A DNA stretch of 64,000 bases from Ancylobacter oerskovii (lineage in GTDB: Bacteria; Pseudomonadota; Alphaproteobacteria; Rhizobiales; Xanthobacteraceae), in assembly GCF_018390555.1 (NCBI RefSeq), contig NZ_JAHBGB010000031.1, forward strand, positions 1 to 64,000, given 5' to 3'. A program made the translations under genes and the position numbers. Under the pieces are notes generated by a model that saw only the letters and a program-made list of their open reading frames with translations, ran no database searches and was not told the DNA's origin. Below are positions 51,468-60,197 of the stretch, piece after piece. Numbering within the stretch: position 1 is the stretch's first letter; each line of letters opens with the position of its first letter.

Positions 51468-51968
51468 TCAGCGCGATTCCGCACCCTTGCCGGGAATCGC
51501 GGAAGGATTGGGCCGATCGGCCCGCGGACAGGGCGCGGCCGCGTCGAACGTTGCGAGGACCTTGTCGATGTAGTCCTGCGGGAAATCGAACTGCTTCAGC
51601 CCGGCCGGGATATGCTCCCAGTAGAAGTTCGGCGGCCGCATGGCGATGCCGGGCCGGGTCAGGCGGTAGGTCCAGCAATCGTACATTTTGCCGTCCTCAC
51701 CATATACGGTAACACAGCACCGCTCAAAATCGTCATAATCCTCCTGGAACCGCGTCGGATCCAGCTCGAAGACCACGCCGTAGCATTTGCTGCCTGCGGC
51801 TTCGGCGGTACCGAGGAAATGGCACCAGCCGCGATCCGCCCGGTCGGCGGCGGCGTGGAAGCGCAGCGCATGATTGGCGGCGTATCCCTTGGCGATCGCC
51901 TTGGCCTCGGGCGCATAGCGGTTCATTTCCGCATCGTGCAGCCAGGTGCAGTAGGCAAAATAATGCAT
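51468..51968 (-). CDS. Gamma-glutamylcyclotransferase-like protein
   Basis: A 166-residue protein beginning MHYFAYCTWLHDAEMNRYAP, the GGCT/AIG2 opening in which YFAYGSNL binds the gamma-glutamyl group (here YCTWL, so altered). It continues with ADRGWCHFLGTAEAAG and CYGVVFELDPTRFQEDYDDF, where the family places its catalytic glutamate, and CVTVYGEDGKMYDCWTYRLT. Enzymes of the family release 5-oxoproline from gamma-glutamyl compounds. GGAG eight bases before the ATG at 51968 sets the start. First gene of the leftward importer operon. Confidence 0.75.
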   Translation of the reverse strand: MHYFAYCTWLHDAEMNRYAPEAKAIAKGYAANHALRFHAAADRADRGWCHFLGTAEAAGSKCYGVVFELDPTRFQEDYDDFERCCVTVYGEDGKMYDCWTYRLTRPGIAMRPPNFYWEHIPAGLKQFDFPQDYIDKVLATFDAAAPCPRADRPNPSAIPGKGAESR

Positions 51969-52240
51969 TGAACGGGCTCCATCCCTGGCAAGGCGCTGGA
52001 TCGCGGCAGCTCGCCTTTTGTCATATATCTTTTCGTATATTTTATCATGTACGGAGTCAAGACGACTATATCGCGGCGATAAATCCGGGTCCGGGTCAGG
52101 ACTTATGGGGAAGGACGACAACCTCCTGCCCAGCGGGAGGCCCGGCCCGTGCTCGCCCGCAGGCAAGCAGCCCCCGCTCCCTTGCGAGCTGAGGGGCTGT
52201 GCTTTGCGCCGGAACGTCCGACGCCCTTCAGGGCCGGAAA
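51969..52240 (-). promoter_or_regulatory. AT-rich promoter region of the cyclotransferase/ABC operon
   Basis: 52020-52060 is strikingly AT-rich (CATATATCTTTTCGTATATT) and on the minus strand includes TTGACT (complement of 52055-52060), a fair -35 box. CGTA and TACG half-sites in the same block could form the operator of the operon's own GntR protein. The rest, up to the BatD-like gene end, shows nothing definite. Confidence 0.4.
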
Positions 52241-53401
52241 CTAGCGGTGGTTGAGGAGCCCGCGGATGGCCGTCTCCGCCTCCCGAGGCGCGATCCCCTC
52301 GGATGGCCGGTAGAGGATCTCGTCGAGACGAGCGGTTTCCCGTCCGGTCACCGCAAGGCCGAGCTCGCGACGACGGCGCAGATAGCGATCCGCCGCGCGG
52401 CGGATCGCGGGAAGATCGCCGGTCCGAGCCAGACGCTTCAGTCTCCGCCGCGCCGGATCGAACGGCGACAGCCGCCGCAGGGTCCGAAGCACCCCGGCCC
52501 GCCGTCGCGAGGCCCCTGCCAGGACAGCGACGAGACCGGCACCGATGCCGGCCGCGAAAACCAGCAGTCCGGCGGCAAGATCAGCGACCGGCAGGCGGTC
52601 GACGCCGCTGCGATTGTCGCCAAAGCTCGCATAGCCGAAGGGGATGGCGGCGATCTCGGCGGTCCGCATCTGCCGGGTGACGGTGTCGAACCACGGTATG
52701 GAGACCGCCGGCAACACGCCCGGCTCGCCGGTCTTGGGGCGCAGATGCCATTCCCAGGTGACGGTGGAAACGGGTCCCTCGGGCGTGAGCCGCGTCTCGC
52801 GCCGTTCCGGTGCGACAAAGCTGATCAGCCAGGGCTCGCGCAGGATCGGTCGCGGCGGCAACAGATGCGGCAGCGTTCCCGCCGCCTTGAGAACGACGCG
52901 CCGCACCAGGCTTTCACCGTCGCGCAGCGCGCCCGGCGCGGCGGATAGCGTGTCCTCGATCGTCAGGCTGCGCGCGGAAAGGGGTCGGCCCTCGGCCGGA
53001 AAGGGCGCCACCGGCAGCGTGACCGCCGGCGCCGTCACGTCGAAGGGCTCGCGGAGATTGTCGACGCCGACCAAGGTGAGATGGTGCACCACCGGCCCGA
53101 TGGTCAGCACGCCCGCACGCCGTGGAAACACCGCGAGGCGACGCTCGAACACCCGGACCGTACGCCCGCCGATCTGCTCGTCCCGCCACTGGTCCCGCGC
53201 GAGCTGCATCCAGTCATAGTCGTCCGAATTCGGGAAAGTCAGCGTCTCCAGCGCGATCAGGCGGGTATATTCGCCCCTCAGCGTCACCGGGATCATCTCG
53301 CCGACGACCGGTTTCGCCTCGGGCACGACGAGACGCAGGCTGTCCGCGTGGGCGCCCCCGGCGCACAGGAGAAACACCAGCAGAAGGATCCGCCTCACCA
53401 T
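52241..53401 (-). CDS. BatD-like membrane protein
   Basis: A 386-residue protein with a signal peptide (LLLVFLLCAGGAHA), a long periplasmic beta-rich region (RLVVPEAKPVVGEMIPVTLR), one membrane segment near 275-295 (LAAGLLVFAAGIGAGLVAVLA) and a basic cytoplasmic tail. Topology and operon position match BatD-type proteins of MoxR/Bat operons, linked to envelope stress or oxygen tolerance. It is last in the operon, overlapping the preceding gene by seven bases. Confidence 0.75.
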   Translation of the reverse strand: MVRRILLLVFLLCAGGAHADSLRLVVPEAKPVVGEMIPVTLRGEYTRLIALETLTFPNSDDYDWMQLARDQWRDEQIGGRTVRVFERRLAVFPRRAGVLTIGPVVHHLTLVGVDNLREPFDVTAPAVTLPVAPFPAEGRPLSARSLTIEDTLSAAPGALRDGESLVRRVVLKAAGTLPHLLPPRPILREPWLISFVAPERRETRLTPEGPVSTVTWEWHLRPKTGEPGVLPAVSIPWFDTVTRQMRTAEIAAIPFGYASFGDNRSGVDRLPVADLAAGLLVFAAGIGAGLVAVLAGASRRRAGVLRTLRRLSPFDPARRRLKRLARTGDLPAIRRAADRYLRRRRELGLAVTGRETARLDEILYRPSEGIAPREAETAIRGLLNHR

Positions 53402-54009
53402 CTGCTTCCCTCCTCCGGCCGGATGATCCCCAGGCCGGCCCGGCGTTCATATTCCTTCTGCAGCCGCAGGCGGAGGAACTCGCCGGGATCGTCGGCAAGC
53501 GTGGCGAGCCAGCTATCCGAGGCGACCAGGCCGCCGGCCTCGATCGGCTTCTTCCAGGCGGGATCCGGCGTGCTGGCCGGCATCCGGCCGCTCACCTCCT
53601 CCGTGGTGCCGAGGCCCCCGCCACCCGGCAGCCGTCCCGGCACGAGACTTTCGCCCGTGGTCTTGGTGGCCATGGCATCGACGAGGTCGCGCAGCCGGCG
53701 CGCCTCGGCATCCGCCGGATTGGCAAACAGCACCGCGTCGAAATAGGCGACCGACAGGTTATGCCGCCCGGTGGCGGCGAGCGTCAGGCCGCGATTGAAA
53801 GTCTGGCTGCGCCCGGCTTCGGCGAAGGCGGCATCGGCGGCCGCATAGGCGCCGGCACGATACAAAGCGAGCCCGCGCGCAGCGGGATCGTCGAGCAAGC
53901 CTGCGGCTCCGGGCAGGTCGGACCAGAGCGCGAGGCGTCCCCAGGCCGCCGGGCCGGCAAGGGCGATGCAGGCGAGGCCGGCGACCGCGAGCAGCGCCGC
54001 GCGTTTCAT
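53395..54009 (-). CDS. TPR-like Bat-operon protein (BatC/BatE position)
   Basis: A 204-residue protein with an N-terminal hydrophobic segment (AALLAVAGLACIALAGPAAW) followed by a short tetratricopeptide-like stretch (GLALYRAGAYAAADAAFAEA; ATGRHNLSVAYFDAVLFANP) and a proline-rich tail. In Bat operons a TPR protein sits after the VWA proteins and presumably scaffolds them. Start and stop overlap its neighbours (ATGA). Confidence 0.72.
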   Translation of the reverse strand: MKRAALLAVAGLACIALAGPAAWGRLALWSDLPGAAGLLDDPAARGLALYRAGAYAAADAAFAEAGRSQTFNRGLTLAATGRHNLSVAYFDAVLFANPADAEARRLRDLVDAMATKTTGESLVPGRLPGGGGLGTTEEVSGRMPASTPDPAWKKPIEAGGLVASDSWLATLADDPGEFLRLRLQKEYERRAGLGIIRPEEGSRW

Positions 54010-54890
54010 GCCCGCCTCCGAAACAGCCCGAGCAGGGGAATGGCGGCCAAGCCGGCGACGAGGGGCCCGATGTCGTGGAAGCCGAGCGCGACCAGCGCCG
54101 GGTCCCGTTCCAGCGCGCCCCGCTGCGCGAGCCGCCGCAGCACCGGTTCGGGCGAACGGGCCGGCGCGAGCGTGCCCCCGAGCGTCTCCAGCGCCCCCGC
54201 CTCCGCTTGCCCGCCGGCAACGCCCGTCAGGGCGAGGATGGACAGGCGGATATCCGCGCCGGCGAGCCGTTCGGCTTCCGCGCGGGTGGCGTCGTCTATG
54301 CCTCCCCCATCCGAGATCAGCACCAGATCGGCGCTGCGGCCCGTCTCGAGCATCTGCCGCGCCAGCGCCAGGCCGGCGGCGGGGCGGCTGCCGCCGCCGG
54401 GCATGGTCTTGGGGCCGAGCACCGCGATCTGGCTCTCCAGCGTCGCCGGATCCGCCGTGGGAGCGGCGATCTCGTAAGCCTCCCCCGAATAGAGGAGAAG
54501 CCCCACCGGCCGCCCATTCGCCGCCGCGAGCACGGCGGCGGCGGCCGCCTGCGCATCCGCGAGGGCTGCGCCCTCCGCGACCGATGGCGACATGTCGATG
54601 GCGATCAGGATCGCGCCGGTCCCCGCGAGCAGCGGCGCATCGGAGCGGGGAACCGCCGGGCCGCAGAGACCGAGGCTGATCAGTGCCGCCGCGACCAGCG
54701 GGGCGGAGCCCAGGCGGCCGGAGGCGCCGCGCAGATGGCCGAGCGCCCGCATCGCCGCCAGCATGGCCGGCGGCATCGTCCGTTCCCAGCCGCCGGCGGC
54801 CGGGCCGCGCCACCAGCGCCACAGGGCGATCGCACCGAGGAGCGGCAGGGCCGCCAGCCACCAGGGCCGCAACAGGACGAGATCGATCAT
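54006..54890 (-). CDS. BatB-like VWA-domain membrane protein
   Basis: A 294-residue protein. Membrane segments near the N-terminus (WWLAALPLLGAIALWRWW) and around 65-80 are followed by a von Willebrand A domain whose metal site reads AIDMSPSVAEG (D99, S101, S103), then a C-terminal membrane segment. The site keeps the DxSxS spacing. It overlaps the BatA gene and the TPR gene by four bases each. Confidence 0.82.
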   Translation of the reverse strand: MIDLVLLRPWWLAALPLLGAIALWRWWRGPAAGGWERTMPPAMLAAMRALGHLRGASGRLGSAPLVAAALISLGLCGPAVPRSDAPLLAGTGAILIAIDMSPSVAEGAALADAQAAAAAVLAAANGRPVGLLLYSGEAYEIAAPTADPATLESQIAVLGPKTMPGGGSRPAAGLALARQMLETGRSADLVLISDGGGIDDATRAEAERLAGADIRLSILALTGVAGGQAEAGALETLGGTLAPARSPEPVLRRLAQRGALERDPALVALGFHDIGPLVAGLAAIPLLGLFRRRA

Positions 54891-55828
54891 CCCCGCCTCC
54901 GCAGGCCCAGCACGGCGACCAGCGCCAGGGCCGTCGCCCCCGGCCAGACCCATAACGGGCGCCAATATTGCAGCGGCGGACGCTTCATCGGGTTGGGCTC
55001 GAGCGCGTCGAGGCCGGCGGCCATCGCCTCCAGATCCTCCATATTGCGGACCCGGAAGCTGGTACCGCCGCCGGCTGCGGCCATGTCGCGCAGGGTGGCG
55101 GCGTCCACCGCGTCGCGCGCCTCCGGCTGGCTTTCCAGATCATCCGGGCCCAGCGCGATGGTGTGCACCCGGATGCCATGGCTGGCGGCAAGCCGCGCGG
55201 CGTCGCTCGCCTGCACCTTTCCCGTCGTGTCGACCCCGTCCGAGAGAAGCACGATGACCTTGCCGGTCGCGTCGCTCTGCAGGAGCCGCCGCGTGGCGAG
55301 GCCCAGCCCTTCGGAGATCGCGGTGGAACGGCCGGAAATCCCGATCTGCGCGACCTCGATCGCACGGGCCACGGAGGCGACGTCGAAGGTGGGGGACTGC
55401 GCCACATAGGCGCGGTCGCCGAAGATCACCAGCCCGATCCGGTCGCCGCGCCGCGCCGCGACGAAGCGGGCGGCCACGCGCTTGACCGCCTCCACCCGCG
55501 ACAGCGGCCGGCCGTCGAGAACGAAGTCCTCCTTCACCATGCTGCCGGAAAGATCCAGCGCCAGCACGATCTCGCGCCCGGACGCGGTGACGATGTCCTG
55601 CCGCGCGGCAAGCTGCGGCCCGGCGAGCGCCACCACCAGCGCCACCCAGGCCGCGACCATCAGCGCGGTGCCCAGCGGGTCCTCACGGCTCTCGGCCGCG
55701 GCGGCGGCGGAGAAGATTCCCGGCGCGACGGACAGGGACACCGCCGCAGAGGGGCGCCCGGCGAGAAGGCGCCGCACCAGCAGCGGCAACGGCAGCAGCA
55801 GGAACGCCAGGGGAAAGGCGAAGCTCAT
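54887..55828 (-). CDS. BatA-like VWA-domain membrane protein
   Basis: A 313-residue protein: an N-terminal membrane anchor pair (AFPLAFLLLPLPLLVRRL; ALMVAAWVALVVALAG), a VWA domain with the classical metal site LALDLSGSM (D92-S96), and a C-terminal membrane segment. It presumably works with the MoxR ATPase encoded upstream. It overlaps both neighbours by four bases. Confidence 0.85.
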   Translation of the reverse strand: MSFAFPLAFLLLPLPLLVRRLLAGRPSAAVSLSVAPGIFSAAAAAESREDPLGTALMVAAWVALVVALAGPQLAARQDIVTASGREIVLALDLSGSMVKEDFVLDGRPLSRVEAVKRVAARFVAARRGDRIGLVIFGDRAYVAQSPTFDVASVARAIEVAQIGISGRSTAISEGLGLATRRLLQSDATGKVIVLLSDGVDTTGKVQASDAARLAASHGIRVHTIALGPDDLESQPEARDAVDAATLRDMAAAGGGTSFRVRNMEDLEAMAAGLDALEPNPMKRPPLQYWRPLWVWPGATALALVAVLGLRRRG

Positions 55829-56166
55829 CGGCGTGCGCGCCTCGCGGCGAGCGCGACCTTCTCGATCGCCGCGGCATCGAGCGGTGCCGCGGCGCCATAG
55901 GCGGTGGCCCGCAACGCCTCGGGCAGGTAGCCGAGAATATGGGCGATGGCGAGAGACCGTTCCTGCGGCGGCAGCCCGCGGGTAGCACGGATGCGGGCAC
56001 GCCGGGAGGGCTTGCGCTCGAGGAACGGCATCGCCAGTCCCGACAGCAAGGCGACCAGCAGCAGTCCGGCCCCGAAGAGCAGCAGGAAGTCGGCGGCGTG
56101 CGCCTGCATCAGATCGGGCGGCAGGCGCCCCGCCGGCAGGGCGGCGATCAGCTCAGCCTGCGTCAT
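55825..56166 (-). CDS. Small membrane protein of the MoxR/Bat operon (DUF4381-like position)
   Basis: A 113-residue protein with one membrane segment (FLLLFGAGLLLVALLSGLAM) followed by a basic, helical cytoplasmic part. In related operons a DUF4381-type protein occupies this slot between DUF58 and the first VWA gene; I assign it on position and topology only. It overlaps the DUF58 gene by 14 bases. Confidence 0.6.
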   Translation of the reverse strand: MTQAELIAALPAGRLPPDLMQAHAADFLLLFGAGLLLVALLSGLAMPFLERKPSRRARIRATRGLPPQERSLAIAHILGYLPEALRATAYGAAAPLDAAAIEKVALAARRARR

Positions 56167-57022
56167 CGGCCAGCATCTCCAGACCAACATTCAACACCCG
56201 CAGCCGCTGCGACAGCAGGGCGGGATCGAGAGGGCGTAGCCGCGCGAACCGGCTGAGCGGCCCGGCATGGATCGGCAGCGCCCGCGAGGGAGGCGCGCGG
56301 TCGACCGGATCCAGCGCCAGCGCCACCCGTACCCGGCGACGGCGCGCCAGCCGTGCCAGCGCCGGCTCGTCCACCGCCTCGATGCCGTCCGGCCCGGTCG
56401 CGACGAGCACCTCGCCGCCCGGCGGCGCCAGCCGGGTGGCGCGGATCAGCGCCTCCGCGAGGGTGGGCGCCTCGCCCTGCACCGCCTGGGCCCTGTCGTG
56501 CAGGGCCTGGTCGCGCAGGGCCTGGTCGTGCCGGCCGGCCAGCATCTGGCTGATCCGGCTCATCTGCATCGCCCCCGCACCGGACGGGACCAGCGCGAGG
56601 CCGGTGGCGTCGACGCTGATCGCCGCCAGCGATGCGCCCCGGGCCGCCGCCTGCCAGCCCCGCTTCGCCAGCAGGCGGGCCGCGTGGACCGAGCGCAGCG
56701 CCGTCCCGGTTCCCCAGAGCATGGAGGGCCGGAAATCGGCGATCAGCAGCAGCGTATCGTCGCGGTCCTCGTGGAAGCTGCGTATGTGCGGCGCACCGGT
56801 GCGGGCAGTGGCGGCCGGGTCGATCCGGCGCGCATCGTCACCTTCCGCGAAGGCGCGGATCTCCCGCAGGTCCATGCCGGCGCCCGCCGGGCGGGCCGGC
56901 AGGGCACCGGGCCGGCGCGTGGCAGGACGATGCCGGCTTCTGGCCGGAATATCCTCCCGCAGCGCCAGGAGTTCCGCCGCCCGCAGGCGGATTCCCGGCC
57001 CGTCGAGCGCCGGCCTCACCAT
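56153..57022 (-). CDS. DUF58-domain protein
   Basis: A 289-residue protein with the DUF58 motif LREIRAFAEGDDARRIDPAA and a VWA-like continuation (LLLIADFRPSMLWGTG, GEVLVATGPDGIEAV). DUF58 proteins nearly always follow MoxR ATPases and are thought to be their partner. Its start overlaps the moxR stop by seven bases. The long open frame further upstream is shadow of moxR. Confidence 0.85.
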   Translation of the reverse strand: MVRPALDGPGIRLRAAELLALREDIPARSRHRPATRRPGALPARPAGAGMDLREIRAFAEGDDARRIDPAATARTGAPHIRSFHEDRDDTLLLIADFRPSMLWGTGTALRSVHAARLLAKRGWQAAARGASLAAISVDATGLALVPSGAGAMQMSRISQMLAGRHDQALRDQALHDRAQAVQGEAPTLAEALIRATRLAPPGGEVLVATGPDGIEAVDEPALARLARRRRVRVALALDPVDRAPPSRALPIHAGPLSRFARLRPLDPALLSQRLRVLNVGLEMLADDAG

Positions 57023-57966
57023 GGCTCCACCGCACGCAGGATGTCGGCGACCAGCGAGCGGCCGGTGCGTCCCTCGCCGATGGCCGCCCAGCTCGGGATC
57101 AGCCGATGCGCGAGCGCGTCCGGGGCGAGCGCCGTCACGTCCTCGGGCAGCGCATAGTCGCGCCCCTTCAGCCAGGCCCGCGCCTGCGCCGCCGCCGCCA
57201 GCGCGAGCGTACCGCGCGGCGAGACGGCATGCTCGACCCATTCGGCCACGGCGCCGCCCGGCCGGGAGGCCATCACCAGCCGGACGATGAAATCCTTCAG
57301 CGCCGGAGCCAGATGCACCTGCGCGACCTGCGCCCTCGCCTCCTTCAGCGTGGCGGCGGATAGCGGCACCGGCACAAAGGCGGGCGGGGCCACGCGCTCG
57401 GCGGCGACCAGGTCGAGAATGGCCCGCTCCTGCTCCGCCGGCGGCAGCCCCAGCGACAGATGCAGCAGGAAGCGATCCATCTGCGCCTCGGGCAGCGGAA
57501 AGGTGCCCTCGTGCTCGATGGGGTTCTGGGTGGCGACCACCATGAAGGGATCGGGCAGCGCGCGGCTCACGCCGGCAGTGGTCACCTGCCCCTCGGCCAT
57601 CGCCTCCAGCAGGGCCGACTGCACCTTGGGCGGCGCCCGGTTGATCTCGTCCACCAGCACCAGCGCGTGGAAGAGCGGACCGGGCACGAAATCGAAGCCG
57701 CCGGTCTCGGGACGGAACACCTGCGTGCCGGTGAGATCGGAGGGCAGCAGGTCGGGCGTGCACTGGATGCGGGCGTGGCTGCCCGGCAGATAGCTGGCGA
57801 GGCGCTTGACGGCGCGGGTCTTGGCGATGCCCGGTGGCCCCTCGATCAGCACATGCCCACCGGCGAGGAGCGCGATCAGCAGCCGCTCGACCATCTCCTC
57901 ATGGCCGATCAGCCCGGCGGCGACCTCGACGCCGAGCCGCGCGATCGGATGGCTCATGTCGTTCAT
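57016..57966 (-). CDS. MoxR-family AAA+ ATPase
   Basis: A 316-residue ATPase with Walker A LIEGPPGIAKTRAVKRLA, Walker B ALVLVDEINRAPPKVQSALL, and the family stretches ATQNPIEHEGTFPLPEAQ and MDRFLLHLSLGLP. MoxR proteins act as chaperone-like ATPases in assembling or activating partner complexes with VWA proteins. GGGAGG eight bases before the ATG at 57966 fixes the start. First gene of the seven-gene operon. Confidence 0.93.
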   Translation of the reverse strand: MNDMSHPIARLGVEVAAGLIGHEEMVERLLIALLAGGHVLIEGPPGIAKTRAVKRLASYLPGSHARIQCTPDLLPSDLTGTQVFRPETGGFDFVPGPLFHALVLVDEINRAPPKVQSALLEAMAEGQVTTAGVSRALPDPFMVVATQNPIEHEGTFPLPEAQMDRFLLHLSLGLPPAEQERAILDLVAAERVAPPAFVPVPLSAATLKEARAQVAQVHLAPALKDFIVRLVMASRPGGAVAEWVEHAVSPRGTLALAAAAQARAWLKGRDYALPEDVTALAPDALAHRLIPSWAAIGEGRTGRSLVADILRAVEPW

Positions 57967-58060
57967 GCGGCAAGCCTCCCTTGTATGGGCGCAGGATGCG
58001 CCTGTGCGGAGAGGAGGGCCAAGAGAGCTATTCCCGGTCCGGCCGGGAAGATCACCCGGG

Positions 58061-59383
58061 TCAGCGCGGCAGCTGGGCCGTGGCGAGCATGCCGCCCTCG
58101 ACGGGGTTGAGCGAGAAGCTGCCGCCGAGGGCATCGACCCTCTCGCGGATGCCGAGCAGGCCGTAACCGTCGTCGATCGGCCCCTCGTGCCGGGGCGAGC
58201 CGTCGTCCCGCGCTGTCAGAGTGATGGCGTCGGCGACCTCGATCTTCAGCGCGACGGTCCTCGGCGCCCCGTGCCGGATGGCATTGGTCACGCATTCCTG
58301 GGCGATGCGGTAGAGGCTGAGCGCCAGTTCGTCCGGCACCGCGTCGATGTCGCCGGCGAAGTCGAGGCCGAACCGGACCGCCGGCACGCGGTTGCGCCAA
58401 TCGGCGACCAGCCGCTCCAGCGCGGGACGGAGCCCGAGATCGTCGAGGTCCGGCGGCCGCAGCCGGGAGAGCTCGGCGCGCAGCCCGTCCATCATCTGGC
58501 CGGAGATCTCGGCGATGCGCGCGCCGTCATGCGCCGTGGATTCGCCGGATTGGGAAATGGCGGCGGCCAGGGCGCGCGTCGCCGTCAGGCATTGCCCGAA
58601 CTCGTCGTGCAGCTCGCGCGCCAGCGCCCGCCGCTCGCTCTCCTGCACGGTGAACAGGCGGCGGGTGAGCTCGGTACGCAGCGCCTGCGCCTCCTGCAGG
58701 GTCGCGGCGGTGTCGTTCAGCGCCGTGCTCAGGCGATCGAACTCGGCGACGCGCAGCCGCGGCAGGCGCGTGCCGAATTCGCCGCGCTGCAAGCGCTCGA
58801 TTCCGCGCAGCAGGGTGCGGAACGGTGCCATGAGACGCGCCATCAGCAAGCCGGTCAGAAGGGCGCCGCCGATCGCCATGCCCACCGCGATCCGCATCAG
58901 GTCCCCGGTGCGGGCCCAGGCGCGGGTGATGATCACGCCGGGATCGGCGATGGCGGTCACATAGGCATCGGAAACATACCGCGTGCGCACCGGCACGGCG
59001 ACCGGCTCCGGCACCAGGCCGACATGCTGAGCCAGCCACACGAACCAGGCCGGCGGGGCGGCCGCCGCCAGATAGGGGCCGCATCGCCGCTGCACCGGCT
59101 GGTCCCGGGGTCCCAGCTCGACGCAGATTCCCGGCGCGATCAGGCTCCAGGCGGGAAATTGCTGCCAGTCCCGGAACACCGGCGTCGGGGCCACGCCGCC
59201 GAAGGCCAGGCCCTCGAAGCTCGGCCGCGCGGCGATGGCGTCGGAAACCAGCGTGGCGGTGGTGTGTGCATCCCGGCGGGCGGCATCGGCGGTGTCCCAC
59301 AGCACCCAGCCAGCCGCGACCAGCACGGTGAGGAGCCCGGCCGCCAGCACCCGCAGCACCAGTTGGGGCAACAGCCCGCGCAT
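58061..59383 (-). CDS. NarL-type sensor histidine kinase
   Basis: A 440-residue membrane kinase. A transmembrane segment near 10-28 and another near 165-185 flank a periplasmic sensor of about 130 residues; a HAMP-like region follows. The HisKA_3 box is ALARELHDEFGQCLTATRAL (phosphorylated H259), the N-box ECVTNAIRHG and the G-box GYGLLGIRERVDALGGSF. Its ATG overlaps the response-regulator stop (TGATG); a GTG three bases upstream is possible. It ends 94 bases before moxR on the same strand, so read-through into the Bat operon is conceivable. Confidence 0.9.
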   Translation of the reverse strand: MRGLLPQLVLRVLAAGLLTVLVAAGWVLWDTADAARRDAHTTATLVSDAIAARPSFEGLAFGGVAPTPVFRDWQQFPAWSLIAPGICVELGPRDQPVQRRCGPYLAAAAPPAWFVWLAQHVGLVPEPVAVPVRTRYVSDAYVTAIADPGVIITRAWARTGDLMRIAVGMAIGGALLTGLLMARLMAPFRTLLRGIERLQRGEFGTRLPRLRVAEFDRLSTALNDTAATLQEAQALRTELTRRLFTVQESERRALARELHDEFGQCLTATRALAAAISQSGESTAHDGARIAEISGQMMDGLRAELSRLRPPDLDDLGLRPALERLVADWRNRVPAVRFGLDFAGDIDAVPDELALSLYRIAQECVTNAIRHGAPRTVALKIEVADAITLTARDDGSPRHEGPIDDGYGLLGIRERVDALGGSFSLNPVEGGMLATAQLPR

Positions 59384-60018
59384 CACAGTGCCTGTACGAG
59401 GCCGGCGCGCTGCGCCTTGAGCACGAGGTCGGCGTCGCCGGAAGCGCCCAGCTTGGCCCGGATCTGCGACAGGTTGTTCTGCACCGTCTTCGAGGACAGG
59501 CCGAGCCGCTGGGCGATGGAGCGCCCGTTCATGCCGCGCACCAGCAGCAGCAGGATGTCGCGCTCGCGCGGGGTCAGCCCGGCGAAGTCGTCATCCTCGA
59601 TGGCGGTGCGGGCGAATTGCTGGGCCATGTCGGCGGAAAGCACGCGCCGGCCGGCCACCACCGTGGTGATGGCCCGGACCAGTTCGTCCGGCGGGCTGCT
59701 CTTGGAGACGAAGCCCCGCGCCCCCGCGGCCATCGCCTTCTGCGCGAAGATCGCCCCCTGGTGCATCGACACGACGATGATGCGGGCGTCGGGGACCTGC
59801 GCGAGGATCGCCTCCACCGCGGAAAAGCCCCCGCCTCCGGGCATCGACAGGTCCATCAGCACGATGTCGGGGCGGTGCCGGGCGAAGGAGGCCAGCGCTT
59901 CCTCGCCATCGCCGGCTTCCGCCACGACCGAAAGGCCGGGCTGACGGCCCAGCAGCCGCCGATAGCCCTCGCGCACGATCGGATGGTCGTCGACCAGGAG
60001 GATGCGGATCGGATCCAT
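59383..60018 (-). CDS. NarL/FixJ-type response regulator
   Basis: A 211-residue regulator. The receiver domain has D9-D11 acidic residues, phospho-acceptor D56 (IVLMDLSMPG) and K106 (GFVSKSSPP). The LuxR-type helix-turn-helix follows at about 145-205 (LTPRERDILLLLVRGMNGRS; LGLSSKTVQNNLSQIRAKLG). It pairs with the kinase encoded immediately downstream. Targets unknown; the adjacent MoxR/Bat genes are candidates. Confidence 0.92.
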   Translation of the reverse strand: MDPIRILLVDDHPIVREGYRRLLGRQPGLSVVAEAGDGEEALASFARHRPDIVLMDLSMPGGGGFSAVEAILAQVPDARIIVVSMHQGAIFAQKAMAAGARGFVSKSSPPDELVRAITTVVAGRRVLSADMAQQFARTAIEDDDFAGLTPRERDILLLLVRGMNGRSIAQRLGLSSKTVQNNLSQIRAKLGASGDADLVLKAQRAGLVQAL

Positions 60019-60197
60019 GGCGGCAGGATATCGCGCGACGGCGTCGGCACAAATGGCGACATGGCCGCACCCGGCATCACCTCCTCCCGGCGGCCCGGCG
60101 GTGCCTCCCCGGGCCCAGCACCCGCCTCGACGGGAGGCCGGCGGATGCGGGCTTCGCGGTGCTCCGCCAGCCCACCGGACGGCGTTCGGAAAGCTGG

